From assembly GCA_024998755.1 (NCBI GenBank), contig JACEUU010000002.1:632497-696496 (forward strand): DNA of 64,000 bases, written 5' to 3'. The position numbers and the translations under genes were made by a program. The notes under the pieces are model-generated. The model was not told where the DNA came from. It ran no database searches and saw nothing but the letters and a program-made list of their open reading frames with translations. The first letter of the stretch is position 1. Every line of letters starts with the position of its first letter. Shown piece by piece: positions 33,892 through 43,471 of the stretch. The stretch is from Vampirovibrio sp. (GTDB taxonomy: Bacteria; Cyanobacteriota; Vampirovibrionia; Vampirovibrionales; JAJTHC01).

Positions 33892-34824
33892 TATAGCTGT
33901 CCCAATAATTATTGAGCTATAATAAGGAGGATAACGTTCACGAAAAAGGAGGATTCATCTATGGCATATAGCGTCGATTTAAGACAACGAGTCGTTGATT
34001 GCATCAATCAAGAAAAAGAAACACAACAAGCCACCGTCATCCGATTCAAAGTCAGTCTCGCCACCGTCAAACGATGGCTCAAACGAACCTGTCTCATCCC
34101 CAAAAAACCAGGGGCAACCACCGCAACAAGCATCGACAGAAACCAACTACTCGCCATACAAAAAGCCAACCCCAGTGCCTATTTGGACGAATTGGCTCTC
34201 TTGCTCGGTTCTAAAAAATCCACCATCTCCTACAACCTCATTAAACTCGGCATTAGCCGTAAAAAAAAGCACGCTCTACCGAGAACGAAGTGAAGCCAAA
34301 CGCACAGTTTATAAGCAGGAGATAGAACCGCTAACGCCCGCCAGTCTTGTGTTTGTGGATGAATGTGGGGTTGACCGTAGAAGCGTTGAACGCTTGTATG
34401 GTCGTTCCCCTAAAGGTGAACAGGTGCAGGAGGAAATTAGTGGTCAACGCACCGAACGTACCTCTATTATAGCAGGGTTACAGGGTGGAAAGCCATTAGC
34501 CCCGTGGTGTTTTAAGGGCTATTGTAATACCGAGGTTATTTTGACGTGGGTTGAACATGAGTTGTTACCGAGTTTAACGGCGGGGATGACGGTCATTGGG
34601 GATAATGCGAGTTTTCATAAATCTTGGGAGATTCAACAGCTGATTGAATCTGCGGGTTGTCGGTTGTTGTTTTTACCGCCTTACAGTCCTGATTTGAATC
34701 CGATTGAGCGATTTTGGTCGGCGTTGAAGGCGAGAATTCGTCGGTTACTAACCGATACCTTATCTTTAGATGAAGCCATTGACCAAGCCTTTAAAATGGC
34801 TCAATAACTTTGGGAACAGCTATA
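33892..34824 (+). mobile_element. IS630-family element type A, copy 1 (933 bp)
   Basis: Ends TATAGCTGTCCCAATAATTA and, inverted, CAATAACTTTGGGAACAGCTATA-type sequence; both tips carry TA, the IS630/Tc1 target. Two further copies of exactly the same length lie at 42348 and 58486. The transposase is in two frames. A 144-bp MITE begins one base after it. Confidence 0.93.
33961..34807 (+). CDS. IS630-family transposase, two frames joined by +1 shift at an A8 run
   Basis: Frame one (33961-34293) begins MAYSVDLRQRVVDCINQEKE, with a helix-turn-helix (VIRFKVSLATVKRWLKRTCL). Frame two ends at 34807 and carries the DDE domain: LVFVDECGVDRRS, VIGDNASFHKS, PYSPDLNPIERFWSALKARI. The switch must occur near the A8 run at 34261-34268 (CCGTAAAAAAAAGCACG) and is +1 or -2. 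All three copies keep the same arrangement, so recoding or transcript slippage is more likely than mutation. AAGGAGG-type ribosome site precedes the ATG. Confidence 0.9.
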
Positions 34825-34825
34825 A

Positions 34826-34969
34826 TAGACCTCTTGCATGACTCGATAGGTGGGTGCAGATTTGAGGAATGCGGAACAGACCGAGGGCGTTTACATAAGG
34901 TAAATAACTAAGGGAGTACCGTAAATGACAAAAAAGATGCCCCAGATATCGAGTCATGCAAGAGGTCTA
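34826..34969. mobile_element. 144-bp MITE with 23-bp perfect terminal inverted repeats
   Basis: TAGACCTCTTGCATGACTCG plus three further bases at 34826 is exactly mirrored at 34947-34969. No ORF inside. It abuts the IS630 element. One end of the same family (ATGCAAGAGGTCTA) appears alone at about 18350, at the break in the RTX-like fragment. No element with these ends and a transposase is in the window. Confidence 0.85.
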
Positions 34970-35034
34970 ATATAATATTCAATCTTTGACTTGATATCAA
35001 TAAGCATTAAGGCTTTGTTAAACCTCTAGGCGGA

Positions 35035-35064
35035 TTGTCTCAATCTTTGTGTTTATGGTTTAAT
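35035..35064 (+). promoter_or_regulatory. Possible sigma-70-type promoter upstream of the 35108 gene
   Basis: TTGTCT (35035-35040), 18-base spacer, TTTAAT (35059-35064). This would start transcription about 35 bases before the ATG at 35108. Sequence match only. Confidence 0.4.
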
Positions 35065-35107
35065 GAAGAGGTAGTTTTTTAACCCTTTTTTGAGACACTT
35101 TGACCCC

Positions 35108-35731
35108 ATGAATTTAATCAATAACTTATCTGCTTCATCTACTACTAACACACAAGGTTTTAAGAAAAAAGCCGTTGCTGGTAGTGGGGCTTTAGGCTTT
35201 AAAAATGTGTTGATTCTGTTCTTTTCAGCCATGGCTGTTTCCTTGGTCATATTAGTTTTATTCTTTGGTGTTTTCTTCCAAAAATTAGATTTTTCACTGA
35301 ACACCAAGCCCCTAGAAAATGCCTCAACCATTATTGACCCAGCAGCCCCTGTGCCTGATGAAACTCAGACTACTGCCTTGCCTGATTCCCAATTGGATGA
35401 GGTGTTTAATGAAATCAGAATTAATGTACCAACCGATGCTTACAAAATGGGAAAACACGCTCATCCTACTGTTAATGCGTCAACGACTCATTCTGCCGTT
35501 AAAGCCAAACCAACAGAAGCTTATGTGGGTGTAGGTACTGATACGTCATCTGGTAATTCGCTTGAATCTGCTTCTGATGTTCAAGTAGAACCCGCCTTAC
35601 CAGTACCCAAAGCTGGTACAAACAAAACTGCCCCCGTTGCGGAAAACAACGGAAGCAGTAAGGTTGATGAATCATCTTCTTCTTCAAATGAGCCTGATTT
35701 GATGCCGATGGCACCCGTACCAGGCCAGTAA
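35108..35731 (+). CDS. Single-pass membrane protein, unknown function
   Basis: Not recognised. The product (207 residues from MNLINNLSASSTT) has a short basic cytoplasmic N-terminus and one strong transmembrane helix (about 38-62, VLILFFSAMAVSLVILVLFF). A polar, Thr/Ser/Pro/Ala-rich tail of ~145 residues, of low complexity, follows. A TTG start six codons upstream is possible. It faces the chemoreceptor gene tail to tail, with 7 bases between the stops. Confidence 0.6.
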   Translation: MNLINNLSASSTTNTQGFKKKAVAGSGALGFKNVLILFFSAMAVSLVILVLFFGVFFQKLDFSLNTKPLENASTIIDPAAPVPDETQTTALPDSQLDEVFNEIRINVPTDAYKMGKHAHPTVNASTTHSAVKAKPTEAYVGVGTDTSSGNSLESASDVQVEPALPVPKAGTNKTAPVAENNGSSKVDESSSSSNEPDLMPMAPVPGQ

Positions 35732-35738
35732 TTATTTT

Positions 35739-37760
35739 TTATTTATTAGCTGAACGTAACTTGGTTAAGAAGGCCGCCAATTCTTTTTCAACGTGTGCGG
35801 ATTGGTTAGACACTTTTTCAGTGGCTTGAGAAACGCGGTTAACGTTGGTGGTAAACCCTGAAGTACTGCGTGAAACATCTTCTAACGAGAAGCTGATGTC
35901 TTTCAGCGTAGCGGTTTGTTCTTCAACGGCGGCAGCCATGCTGTTAGCGGCAACGCTTACTTCTTGAACAATACAAGCAATGGTTTCAATGGTTTTCATG
36001 GAATCTTCAGTTTTAGTCTGCACTTGGTCAATTTGCTGAGCAATATCTTGCGTTGCTCTAGCAGTTTGACGAGCCAGCTCTTTTACTTCGCTAGCAACAA
36101 CCGCAAAGCCTTTACCCGCTTCACCTGCTCTTGAAGCCTCAATAGTGGCATTCAAAGCAAGTAAGTTCGTTTGTTCCGTAATACCTTTAATTAACCCTAC
36201 TACTTGTCCAATATCATTGGTAGCTTGGGCTAAATGTTGCATCATACTGGTAGCTTGTGTACCTTCTGCATTCGCATTATTGGCCATTGAAGAGGTACTA
36301 CCCACTTGGTTTGAAATTTCATTAGCGGCAATAGAAAGCTGGCTTGAAGCAGCAGATACGTTTTGCACGCCAGAAGAGGTTTCTTCAGCATCGCGAGCCA
36401 TTTGCTGGGTGGCTTGGCTTAAATCTTTAATTTCACGGTACATTTGCTGCATACTAGTATGAACCGTTTCTTCCAACTGGTTAGCAAATGTTAGCAATTG
36501 ATTATTAAGCTGGTTTTTCTGAATCAAGTTGTCTTTAAACACTTGAACAGCTGCAGACATAGTGCCCAATTCATCGCCTCGTTCTTTACCTTCAACCAGC
36601 ACCAATTCATTACCTTGGGCTAGCTCATTCATGGTGGAAGTTAAGGAATTAATGGGCTTGGTAATTTGGTTAGCCAAGGCAATACTCATAAAAGCCAGAC
36701 CCCCTGAAATAGCTAGCAACGCTAACCAAGTCATTAATTGCATTTGATTAATAGGGGCAAATAATTCTGCTTCGGTTTGCGTACCAACAAAAAACCATTC
36801 CACCCCATTAAATTCTAACGGCATAGCATAAGCCAGTGAGTGCTTACCATTGATTGTAACGGTTTGCGTGGTGTGCTTTTCATTTTTTGAATTTTTCATT
36901 AAAGCATCGAAAGATTCAGGTACTTTTGTTTTCAAAATAGTGCTTTCTTTTGAAAGTTTAGAATCGGTACGATAAAAACGGTCAGCACCCGTAATAAAGG
37001 TTTCACCTGTTTGCCCCAATTTTTGCATGGTGTTATTGAGTTCAGCAATAGGCATTTGGAAGGCAATAACCCCTTGAAATTCACCCTTACTATTGGTAAT
37101 ACGGTGTGCCATAAAGCTAGCGGGTACGTTGTTACTAGGAGCATAAGGAGCAAAATCACTAAATGCGGTAACATCTTTATTAGGGTTGCTAGCTACTTGG
37201 TTATAAACCTTAGCAATATAAGTATCTTTCCACTGCCCGTGCTTTAAGTTAGTGCCATAATCCAATTCTTTAAAAACAGTGTAAACAACATCTCCGTTTT
37301 TGTTAATTAAAAACACGTCATAATACCCACGGTCATCAACAAATTTTTTGATGAAGGGATGATAATAAGCGTGTAACTTTGAATATTGAGACCCATCGTT
37401 AGCTGCCATTAACTTGTTTTTTTCACCCTGTTTATTTGGGTTTTTAACAATATAAAGGTCTTGTTGCTTCGCTTGCCCCATAAAAGAGGCACTAAAACTA
37501 TTGAGAGCATCCGTAATAGCCGTATTTTTACCTTGTATTTTTAAATCTGCTTCAATAGATTTTAAATACTTTTCTAAATTGGTGGTTTGAGACTGAACGG
37601 TTGATTCTAACCGATGATTCACTTCGTTTTGCAAAGTTTTGGTGCTTTGGTTTAGTAAATAGCTACTAATAGCTACAGTGGATAAAATACCAACGGCAAT
37701 GATGGTCACAGGAAGTTTCATGCTAATTTTCACATTATCAAGTGCGTTAAGAATTGTCAT
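35739..37760 (-). CDS. Methyl-accepting chemotaxis protein (Cache sensor)
   Basis: A chemoreceptor of 673 residues from MTILNALDN (preceded by GGATATTTATCACG). The order is: transmembrane helix one (about 15-38, [20 protein letters not shown]); a large periplasmic double-Cache-like sensor (about 40-335); transmembrane helix two (about 340-365, [18 protein letters not shown]); a HAMP domain ([20 protein letters not shown]); and a long coiled coil with the signalling tip [20 protein letters not shown]. The tip contacts CheA/CheW. The Cache domain probably binds a small organic ligand, not named here. No che genes are nearby. Confidence 0.93.
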   Translation of the reverse strand: MTILNALDNVKISMKLPVTIIAVGILSTVAISSYLLNQSTKTLQNEVNHRLESTVQSQTTNLEKYLKSIEADLKIQGKNTAITDALNSFSASFMGQAKQQDLYIVKNPNKQGEKNKLMAANDGSQYSKLHAYYHPFIKKFVDDRGYYDVFLINKNGDVVYTVFKELDYGTNLKHGQWKDTYIAKVYNQVASNPNKDVTAFSDFAPYAPSNNVPASFMAHRITNSKGEFQGVIAFQMPIAELNNTMQKLGQTGETFITGADRFYRTDSKLSKESTILKTKVPESFDALMKNSKNEKHTTQTVTINGKHSLAYAMPLEFNGVEWFFVGTQTEAELFAPINQMQLMTWLALLAISGGLAFMSIALANQITKPINSLTSTMNELAQGNELVLVEGKERGDELGTMSAAVQVFKDNLIQKNQLNNQLLTFANQLEETVHTSMQQMYREIKDLSQATQQMARDAEETSSGVQNVSAASSQLSIAANEISNQVGSTSSMANNANAEGTQATSMMQHLAQATNDIGQVVGLIKGITEQTNLLALNATIEASRAGEAGKGFAVVASEVKELARQTARATQDIAQQIDQVQTKTEDSMKTIETIACIVQEVSVAANSMAAAVEEQTATLKDISFSLEDVSRSTSGFTTNVNRVSQATEKVSNQSAHVEKELAAFLTKLRSANK

Positions 37761-37929
37761 CGTGATAAATATCCTACTTTTTAGACACATTAAAGGAGGG
37801 GGGGTGGGGGTGGGGGAGTAAGCGTTAAAACTATTATTATTTATTATTTTCGACCAAGGGAAACAAGAAAAAGAAGAACATTTATAGAGATACAGTAACT
37901 AGAGGGGACTTTTTTGAACAATCTCATTA

Positions 37930-39780
37930 TTAGAAGCGATAAGAAGCCCGTAAGCCTAAAATAGTAATAGGGGCATTAGCTAAGTTACCAATAGGGTTTA
38001 AAATCCATTGGAAACTGGGGATAATTGAGAAACTATCGTTCACTTTAAAGCGATAGTAGGTTTCAATCACGTGTTCATAGGTTGTTGAAGACCCTTGTCC
38101 ACCGCCTTGAATATTAACCCCAGCATAGGCTAAGCCTAAGGTATCATTGGCTCGTTTATGGCTACCAAAAGCAGACATGGGTACAGAAACAACCGTTGAA
38201 AAGGCACTTCTAGCACCAATAGCAGCACCGGCAGGTCCTGGTTGTTGGCTGGTTAACAATACTGCGGTTGGGCTGTCGCTGTTCCACAAATAGTTAACTG
38301 TGGTACCAATACCCTTCCACCATTCTTGGTTCCAACCTAGGTAAAAACTATTTAAGCTATCTTTAGCATAAGTAGTATTAAAGCTATAAGAAGGAGCGAT
38401 TAACGTATTGAAGTTCCGGTTACCTGACATGGTTACGTTATAACCACCCGCATAAACCGACCCTGGTTTTTGAAACTTTTCTGGTAAGAAAGCAGGCTTA
38501 TAGAACAACTTACCTTCATAAGTTACGTTCATTGTGTCAGCAAAATCGCCCACATCCACACTGCCCAACGCCGTACTAAAATCCATAGAAGCGGACTTGC
38601 CTAAGCCTTGATGTAAAACATGCCCAACCATCGGCATAGCATAGTTTACTGCAATACCGGGGGTATTAATAAAGGCATTATTCTGGAACTGGCTTTGTTC
38701 ATCGCCACGGTATGGGGAAACGTCAAACAAATCCCACCAACGCACTAAACCAGCGTAAACATCTGCCGTTCTTTGTCTATCAGGGGCTGAAGGCTTGCGT
38801 TTTTTACCAAACGAAGGTAAATCCGTTACAAAGGGAACACTCCCTTTAATGTTTTGCTTGTAGAAAATCGATTCCAAGAAGATGTTAGGACGAGTAGCCG
38901 AAGTAAATCCGTTTTGACCGTTGAGTTTACCGGTACTTGCACCAACCGCACCTGTACCGAAGCCTTCGTTGAAGGCTGAAATATCTGAGCCAATACGAGA
39001 ATAAGCATTAAACGCATAGGTAGACCCATAAGTGTTAGACTTAGCCGCTGCAGCGGGTCCGTACCGACCAAAAGCCCCAATAATACGGGCTGAAATTGTA
39101 CCGTTTCCTAATTTGTCATCCTCGCCTTTGCTTTCATAAACGGGGGCATCAATGGTAATACGTAAACGACCAACCGTACTGGTAGCATTTTCAATACCAC
39201 CTTTAGAGCCATGCCCTCTGGAAAAATCGCTCAATGAACCGAATGTTGCATCACCATGAATTTGCACTTTTTCTAAGGCAGATAATCTGCGGTTATGCTC
39301 TTGAGCCGTGGTTTCAATGGCATCTAACCGAATGGTGAGTGTCACTAATTCATTTTGCAACCGCTTGTGGGAATCTCTCAACGCACCTAATACTTCTGCG
39401 TTGGCTTCTTCGTCTTGTTCCAGCAGGGCAATTTGGTCTTCTAATTGACGTAATGTAGCAGAAAGTGCCACAGCCGTATTGGCTTTGGTTGCCGCCATAG
39501 ATTTTTTACCCAGTTTATTGCCTTCAATGGCATCTAACTTGGTGCGGGTTGGCGTAGTAGCCACTGCCACTAAAGAAGTGGGGGCTTCAGTGGTAGCTGG
39601 GGTGGTAGAACGTAAATCTGAAGCAGAATCGCTAACGGCTAAATTGGTAATGCTGGTTAACGCATGGCTTGCTGGCATACCTGTCAGCTGAATAGCCACC
39701 AAGCTCATCCATAGTACTGAAAAAACAGCGGTTTTAACTGATGGGGCTGAAAAGCTAAATAATGATAATTTTTGACGCAT
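37930..39780 (-). CDS. Outer-membrane porin, cyanobacterial iron-uptake/OprB-like type
   Basis: The 616-residue protein has a signal peptide (residues 1-40, ending SHA), a polar linker, a coiled coil (about 102-172, QLEDQIALLEQDEEANAEVL) and a beta-barrel (about 175-616). The barrel ends LRASYRF with a terminal Phe, the outer-membrane assembly signal. Typical cyanobacterial porins carry an SLH domain before the coiled coil; none is seen here. Substrate (iron, sugars or ions) cannot be told. The gene indicates a Gram-negative envelope and hints at cyanobacterial kinship. It lies upstream of the chemoreceptor on the same strand, with a ~170-base gap. Confidence 0.8.
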   Translation of the reverse strand: MRQKLSLFSFSAPSVKTAVFSVLWMSLVAIQLTGMPASHALTSITNLAVSDSASDLRSTTPATTEAPTSLVAVATTPTRTKLDAIEGNKLGKKSMAATKANTAVALSATLRQLEDQIALLEQDEEANAEVLGALRDSHKRLQNELVTLTIRLDAIETTAQEHNRRLSALEKVQIHGDATFGSLSDFSRGHGSKGGIENATSTVGRLRITIDAPVYESKGEDDKLGNGTISARIIGAFGRYGPAAAAKSNTYGSTYAFNAYSRIGSDISAFNEGFGTGAVGASTGKLNGQNGFTSATRPNIFLESIFYKQNIKGSVPFVTDLPSFGKKRKPSAPDRQRTADVYAGLVRWWDLFDVSPYRGDEQSQFQNNAFINTPGIAVNYAMPMVGHVLHQGLGKSASMDFSTALGSVDVGDFADTMNVTYEGKLFYKPAFLPEKFQKPGSVYAGGYNVTMSGNRNFNTLIAPSYSFNTTYAKDSLNSFYLGWNQEWWKGIGTTVNYLWNSDSPTAVLLTSQQPGPAGAAIGARSAFSTVVSVPMSAFGSHKRANDTLGLAYAGVNIQGGGQGSSTTYEHVIETYYRFKVNDSFSIIPSFQWILNPIGNLANAPITILGLRASYRF

Positions 39781-40110
39781 AGATGAAAGTCATCCTTTAT
39801 AAAAGATTGCAAATTTTTGGAAATAAAATTAGTTACTAACCCATATTGAAAACTACAATAACAGCTTACCCCTTACCAACAAGTTTCCACTTCCTTTGTT
39901 TGGCTGGTTTTTTACTTGGTAGTTCCCGTGTAAAATGCGTATAATAGAACTGAAAGATGAATATATGTAACTAGCAACTTTTTTTGGTTTGCATACGTTT
40001 ATACTACAGGTAATTATTAACCTTTTTGATGAGTGCTTTATTTAAAAAGGTTAACCTATTCGTTTTCTTTCTTCCGTATTCATTTACTCGTTTTTGTAGG
40101 AGTTTTTTCC
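39781..40110. other. Divergent intergenic region
   Basis: AT-rich region between the porin (minus) and a small secreted protein gene (plus). A promoter-like pair is marked separately for the plus-strand gene. The frame of that gene is open from 40033, but the segment 40033-40110 would add a Phe/Arg-rich leader without a ribosome site. Confidence 0.4.
39916..39945 (+). promoter_or_regulatory. Probable sigma-70-type promoter
   Basis: TTGGTA (39916-39921), 18-base spacer, TATAAT (39940-39945). The -10 box is a perfect consensus. It would give a 5' leader of about 155 bases to the gene at 40111. Confidence 0.6.
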
Positions 40111-40626
40111 ATGATGAAATTTTCAAACTTATCCAAGTTAACTGTAAGTTTAGCCGTTATTGCTATTAGTTTCATTAGTTTTTCCACTACTGTACAAGCT
40201 GAAGACCAAGCATTTTTAAGCGTATTTAGCCCTATTACTGGTCAAACTGTTCAACAAAGCTATTCTTCAGCACCCGCTATATCTTATATTCAAAAGCAAG
40301 CCGTTGCTTATGATATTACCAAACAACAATTGCTTTCAATGCCTATTAACTTACAACGTGAAGTGCTTAGTATGGATGGCGTTCAACGCCCATTAAGCCG
40401 TGAACAACGTCATGCTGTAGTACAGTTCCATAGCCCTGTACCTAATCAAGTTATTAATAGCGTGGTGCATTCTAACTATATTTCAGAAGGCACACTGACT
40501 ATGTATGGTGTTACCCTTCCTAATAGCATTAGTAAATTACCTGACGGTTACAAATGTGTGTTATTGGGTAATCGGTTATTGTATATTAACCAAGCTAACA
40601 GTGTAATGACTTCTGTTGCTTTGTAA
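40111..40626 (+). CDS. Small secreted protein of unknown function
   Basis: Not recognised. The product (171 residues) starts MMKFSNLSKLTVSLAVIAIS and has a typical signal peptide ending TTVQAEDQ (about residue 30). A TAGGAG ribosome site at 40097 decides this start over the longer frame from 40033. The mature part is Gln/Ser/Val-rich, with a single cysteine near the end (YKCVLLGNRLLYIN). It contains short repeats of beta type and has no membrane helix. A strong terminator follows, so the gene is a single transcription unit with its own promoter, perhaps well expressed. Confidence 0.65.
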   Translation: MMKFSNLSKLTVSLAVIAISFISFSTTVQAEDQAFLSVFSPITGQTVQQSYSSAPAISYIQKQAVAYDITKQQLLSMPINLQREVLSMDGVQRPLSREQRHAVVQFHSPVPNQVINSVVHSNYISEGTLTMYGVTLPNSISKLPDGYKCVLLGNRLLYINQANSVMTSVAL

Positions 40627-40653
40627 TTAACTGTAACTTCTTTGAAAACGCAA

Positions 40654-40695
40654 ACCGACCTCTTTTCTTCCGAGAAAAGGGGTCGGTGTTTTTTT
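40654..40695 (+). terminator. Rho-independent terminator
   Basis: ACCGACC, then TTTTC and its partner GAAAA, closing with GGTCGGT (40681-40687), followed by a G and seven T residues. A long two-part stem with a small internal loop. Confidence 0.92.
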
Positions 40696-40710
40696 CATGA
40701 ACTTAGTTTT

Positions 40711-40834
40711 TTAAATCGATTGTCATTCCTAACTTTAGCTGGCTGGTTTGTCAGGAATGCCTGTTTGATAGCAATTCATACCATTTCGAAGATTAATTAA
40801 CGTACCAACCCACCAATAGGAACGACAATCGATG
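40711..40834. repeat. Short R3-type repeat
   Basis: TTAAATCGATTGTCATTCC at 40711 and GGAACGACAATCGATG ending at 40834 are inverse-like boundaries of the R3 family; the C-rich middle is mostly missing. It lies between the terminator and the tail-fibre-like gene. Confidence 0.55.
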
Positions 40835-40841
40835 CAAGTTT

Positions 40842-41666
40842 TTATGCTTTCCGGTACAACAACATGGCTGAAGCAAACTTCAACGCTGCAGTGGCACTGG
40901 AACGAATAAAAATTTCCTGCCCATTGTTATTCGGATTCCTACGAATACACACAAAACTAGAGTTGGTGCTAGTTGTTGCCGCTTCACTGGTGGAAATAAT
41001 ACCAATACCAGGAACAATGACTTCGTTAGCCGCATTGACCCCAGCAAATTCCAGCGCCAGTGGGAATTGACCGTCCATTGGAATTGAACAAGAAATGTTG
41101 CTAACCGCCGTCGCACCCTCATATTCTAACCGAACACTCAGTGCGACTAAGGCTCCCATGGTTACAAAGCGTCCGCGTAAGCTACCTGTGGTTGCAGGCG
41201 GTGTACCTGAATTCCAAGAAACCCCCGTTAAATCAAACTCTGCAGAAGCGTTAATCAGCGTTTGCCAAGAATCGTCATAATCTGTGGCGGAATTTTTGGT
41301 TAGCACTTGCCCTGTTGTACCCCCAATGGGTACAGCACTAGCCAAAGTAGCGTAAAGGGTATTGTGATTATGGGTACTGCTGGCTTTGGTATCTAATTGC
41401 GTTTGTATTTTGGAAGAAGACCATGTGCTACCTGTTTGCGTAGCTGAATCTTGAATAATCACACCGACGGTTGCCACCGTTTGCCAAGTGGTATCGTTAT
41501 TGGCGTTGGAATTTTTAACCAATGCTTGCCCTGTTGTTCCGCCTGTGGGTACGCCTAATCCGTTTGCCCCTGCGGGGCCAGGCATTCCAGCGGTTATTAA
41601 CGTGGTTTCTCCGCTGGCTTGAACTACTAACTGAAAGGGTTGAAAGCTCATCATCATTAGATTCAT
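40842..41666 (-). CDS. Phage tail-fibre-like protein
   Basis: The 274-residue product has a short collagen-like stretch (GMPGPAGANGLGV, about 28-40). Two copies of a phage-fibre motif follow: PTGGTTGQALVKNSNANNDT (about 41-60) and PIGGTTGQVLTKNSATDYDD (about 112-131). The C-terminal half is beta-rich and unrecognised. This pattern is common in tail fibres of phages and in tailocins, where it precedes the trimeric fibre. The start includes a triple ATG. A fragment of another phage-like gene lies upstream (42163), separated by a MITE and an R3 repeat, so this is probably a decayed tail cluster. Confidence 0.65.
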   Translation of the reverse strand: MNLMMMSFQPFQLVVQASGETTLITAGMPGPAGANGLGVPTGGTTGQALVKNSNANNDTTWQTVATVGVIIQDSATQTGSTWSSSKIQTQLDTKASSTHNHNTLYATLASAVPIGGTTGQVLTKNSATDYDDSWQTLINASAEFDLTGVSWNSGTPPATTGSLRGRFVTMGALVALSVRLEYEGATAVSNISCSIPMDGQFPLALEFAGVNAANEVIVPGIGIISTSEAATTSTNSSFVCIRRNPNNNGQEIFIRSSATAALKFASAMLLYRKA

Positions 41667-41695
41667 TCCTACTCGTTTTGGGTCGGGGGATGTAA

Positions 41696-41856
41696 TACCA
41701 ATTCAAAGATTAAATGGCGTGTTTTTGTAGGGGCGTGATTTATTAGCCCTAGCGGTCTATGCGTTGCATCAGTCCGTCCCACAAGCCCTAAACGGATGCG
41801 ATAAATCGCACCCCTACATAGAGAAAGCTATACGCTATTCTAACTTTGAATTGGTA
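41696..41856. mobile_element. 161-bp MITE sharing IS630 type B ends (copy 2)
   Basis: Nearly identical to 24497-24657, with the same ends (TACCAATTCAAAGATTAAAT) and interior hairpin. Flanked by TA. It has inserted just upstream of the tail-fibre-like gene. Confidence 0.85.
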
Positions 41857-41878
41857 TAAAACGGTGTTGTCTGATAGC

Positions 41879-42150
41879 AATTAAAAGTTTGAATGTCGTA
41901 CCACTAGGAGGAACGACCATCGCATTTGCTCTGCAGTTGCCGATGCGTTCCGTTAGACCGAAGGGGCGAAAAGAACATCCCCTCGTCAGTGCCCTTGTGG
42001 CATAGAGGGGTGGCTTTTCGGGGGTTCTTAGGGGTTTACCCCTAAGTTTGTGGGGGGTGTCGGGGGGCTGCCAAACCGCAGTCCCCTGACGAACCAGCCA
42101 GCTAAAAACGGTAGCGAGAATCAGTTTAAGAACACGCTATTTAATCTTTA
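41879..42150. repeat. R3 element, diverged ends
   Basis: Core GGAACGACCATCGCATTTGC, GCCCTTGTGGCATAGAGGGG and the C/G-run stems match the R3 copy at 6358. Ends differ (AATTAAAAGTTTGAATG at the left, ATTTAATCTTTAAATTGG at the right) and no longer mirror each other well. Confidence 0.68.
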
Positions 42151-42162
42151 AATTGGTCTGAT

Positions 42163-42347
42163 TTATAGCCCTGAAAACGTAAATGGGCCTTTCATTAGCG
42201 TTTGCACGCTACCATCTGCCTTAATGAGTTTCACATCGAACTTAACGTTATTTTGTCCCCATTGGGCTAGACGGGTGGGGGTAATTTTCCAAAGCACTTG
42301 TCCGTCGATGGGTGTTACGGTTAGGCTGTCGGCTGGTGTGGTGGAAG
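42163..42347 (-). pseudogene. 3' fragment of a phage-tail-like gene, cut by IS630
   Basis: About 60 codons ending PFTFSGL, with WKITPTRLAQWGQNNVKFDV and IKADGSVQTLMKGPFTF. This looks like the end of a baseplate/fibre N-domain of the BppU kind, where a W...G.Y/FDV..., DG..., L..G.F.. order is usual. The frame runs into the IS630 copy at 42348. On the far side of the IS, the corresponding frame meets a stop after about 18 codons and shows no start, so the gene's 5' part is gone. Confidence 0.45.
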
Positions 42348-43280
42348 TATAGCTGTTCCAAAAGTTATTGAGCCATTTTAAAGGCTTGGTCAATGGCTTC
42401 ATCTAAAGATAAGGTATCGGTTAGTAACCGACGAATTCTCGCCTTCAACGCCGACCAAAATCGCTCAATCGGATTCAAATCAGGACTGTAAGGCGGTAAA
42501 AACAACAACCGACAACCCGCAGATTCAATCAGCTGTTGAATCTCCCAAGATTTATGAAAACTCGCATTATCCCCAATGACCGTCATCCCCGCCGTTAAAC
42601 TCGGTAACAACTCATGTTCAACCCACGTCAAAATAACCTCGGTATTACAATAGCCCTTAAAACACCACGGGGCTAATGGCTTTCCACCCTGTAACCCTGC
42701 TATAATAGAGGTACGTTCGGTGCGTTGACCACTAATTTCCTCCTGCACCCGTTCACCTTTAGGGGAACGACCATACAAGCGTTCAACGCTTCTACGGTCA
42801 ACCCCACATTCATCCACAAACACAAGACTGGCGGGCGTTAGCGGTTCTATCTCCTGCTTATAAACTGTGCGTTTGGCTTCACTTCGTTCTCGGTAGAGCG
42901 TGCTTTTTTTTACGGCTAATGCCGAGTTTAATGAGGTTGTAGGAGATGGTGGATTTTTTAGAACCGAGCAAGAGAGCCAATTCGTCCAAATAGGCACTGG
43001 GGTTGGCTTTTTGTATGGCGAGTAGTTGGTTTCTGTCGATGCTTGTTGCGGTGGTTGCCCCTGGTTTTTTGGGGATGAGACAGGTTCGTTTGACCCATCG
43101 TTTGACGGTGGCGAGACTGACTTTGAATCGGATGACGGTGGCTTGTTGTGTTTCTTTTTCTTGATTGATGCAATCAACGACTCGTTGTCTTAAATCGACG
43201 CTATATGCCATAGATGAATCCTCCTTTTTCGTGAACGTTATCCTCCTTATTATAGCTCAATAATTATTGGAACAGCTATA
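42348..43280 (-). mobile_element. IS630-family element type A, copy 2 (933 bp)
   Basis: Same length, ends and gene arrangement as 33892-34824 but inverted. Only scattered base differences (for example KRWVKR for KRWLKR in the transposase). It truncates the phage-tail-like gene. Confidence 0.93.
42365..43211 (-). CDS. IS630-family transposase, two frames (copy 2)
   Basis: Same two-frame arrangement as at 33961: DNA-binding frame 43211-42879, catalytic frame ending at 42365, joined at the A8 run (42904-42911 in plus coordinates, T-run). All DDE residues are present. Confidence 0.88.
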
Positions 43281-43471
43281 CATTGGGGGAGTAGGGTATA
43301 GATTAGGAACAGATATACGTTATTTGTAACAATTTAGATATAAAAACAATTTATCCATAATGCTTGTTTTTATTATCTTGTACCAATTATCAACCGCATT
43401 TAATTTACATTCAATCAAACAACCCATTCCCCAATTTTATAGCCTGAGATAGAAAGAGAGTACCCAACGTC

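Noticed and set aside
35090..35107. TTG start for the single-pass membrane protein
   Set aside because: No ribosome site favours it; the ATG at 35108 is preferred, although neither is strongly supported.
42348..43471. Continuation of the phage-tail-like gene beyond the IS630 copy
   Set aside because: Joining the flanks with one TA gives a frame that meets a stop after about 18 codons upstream and has no start, so the 5' part is lost.
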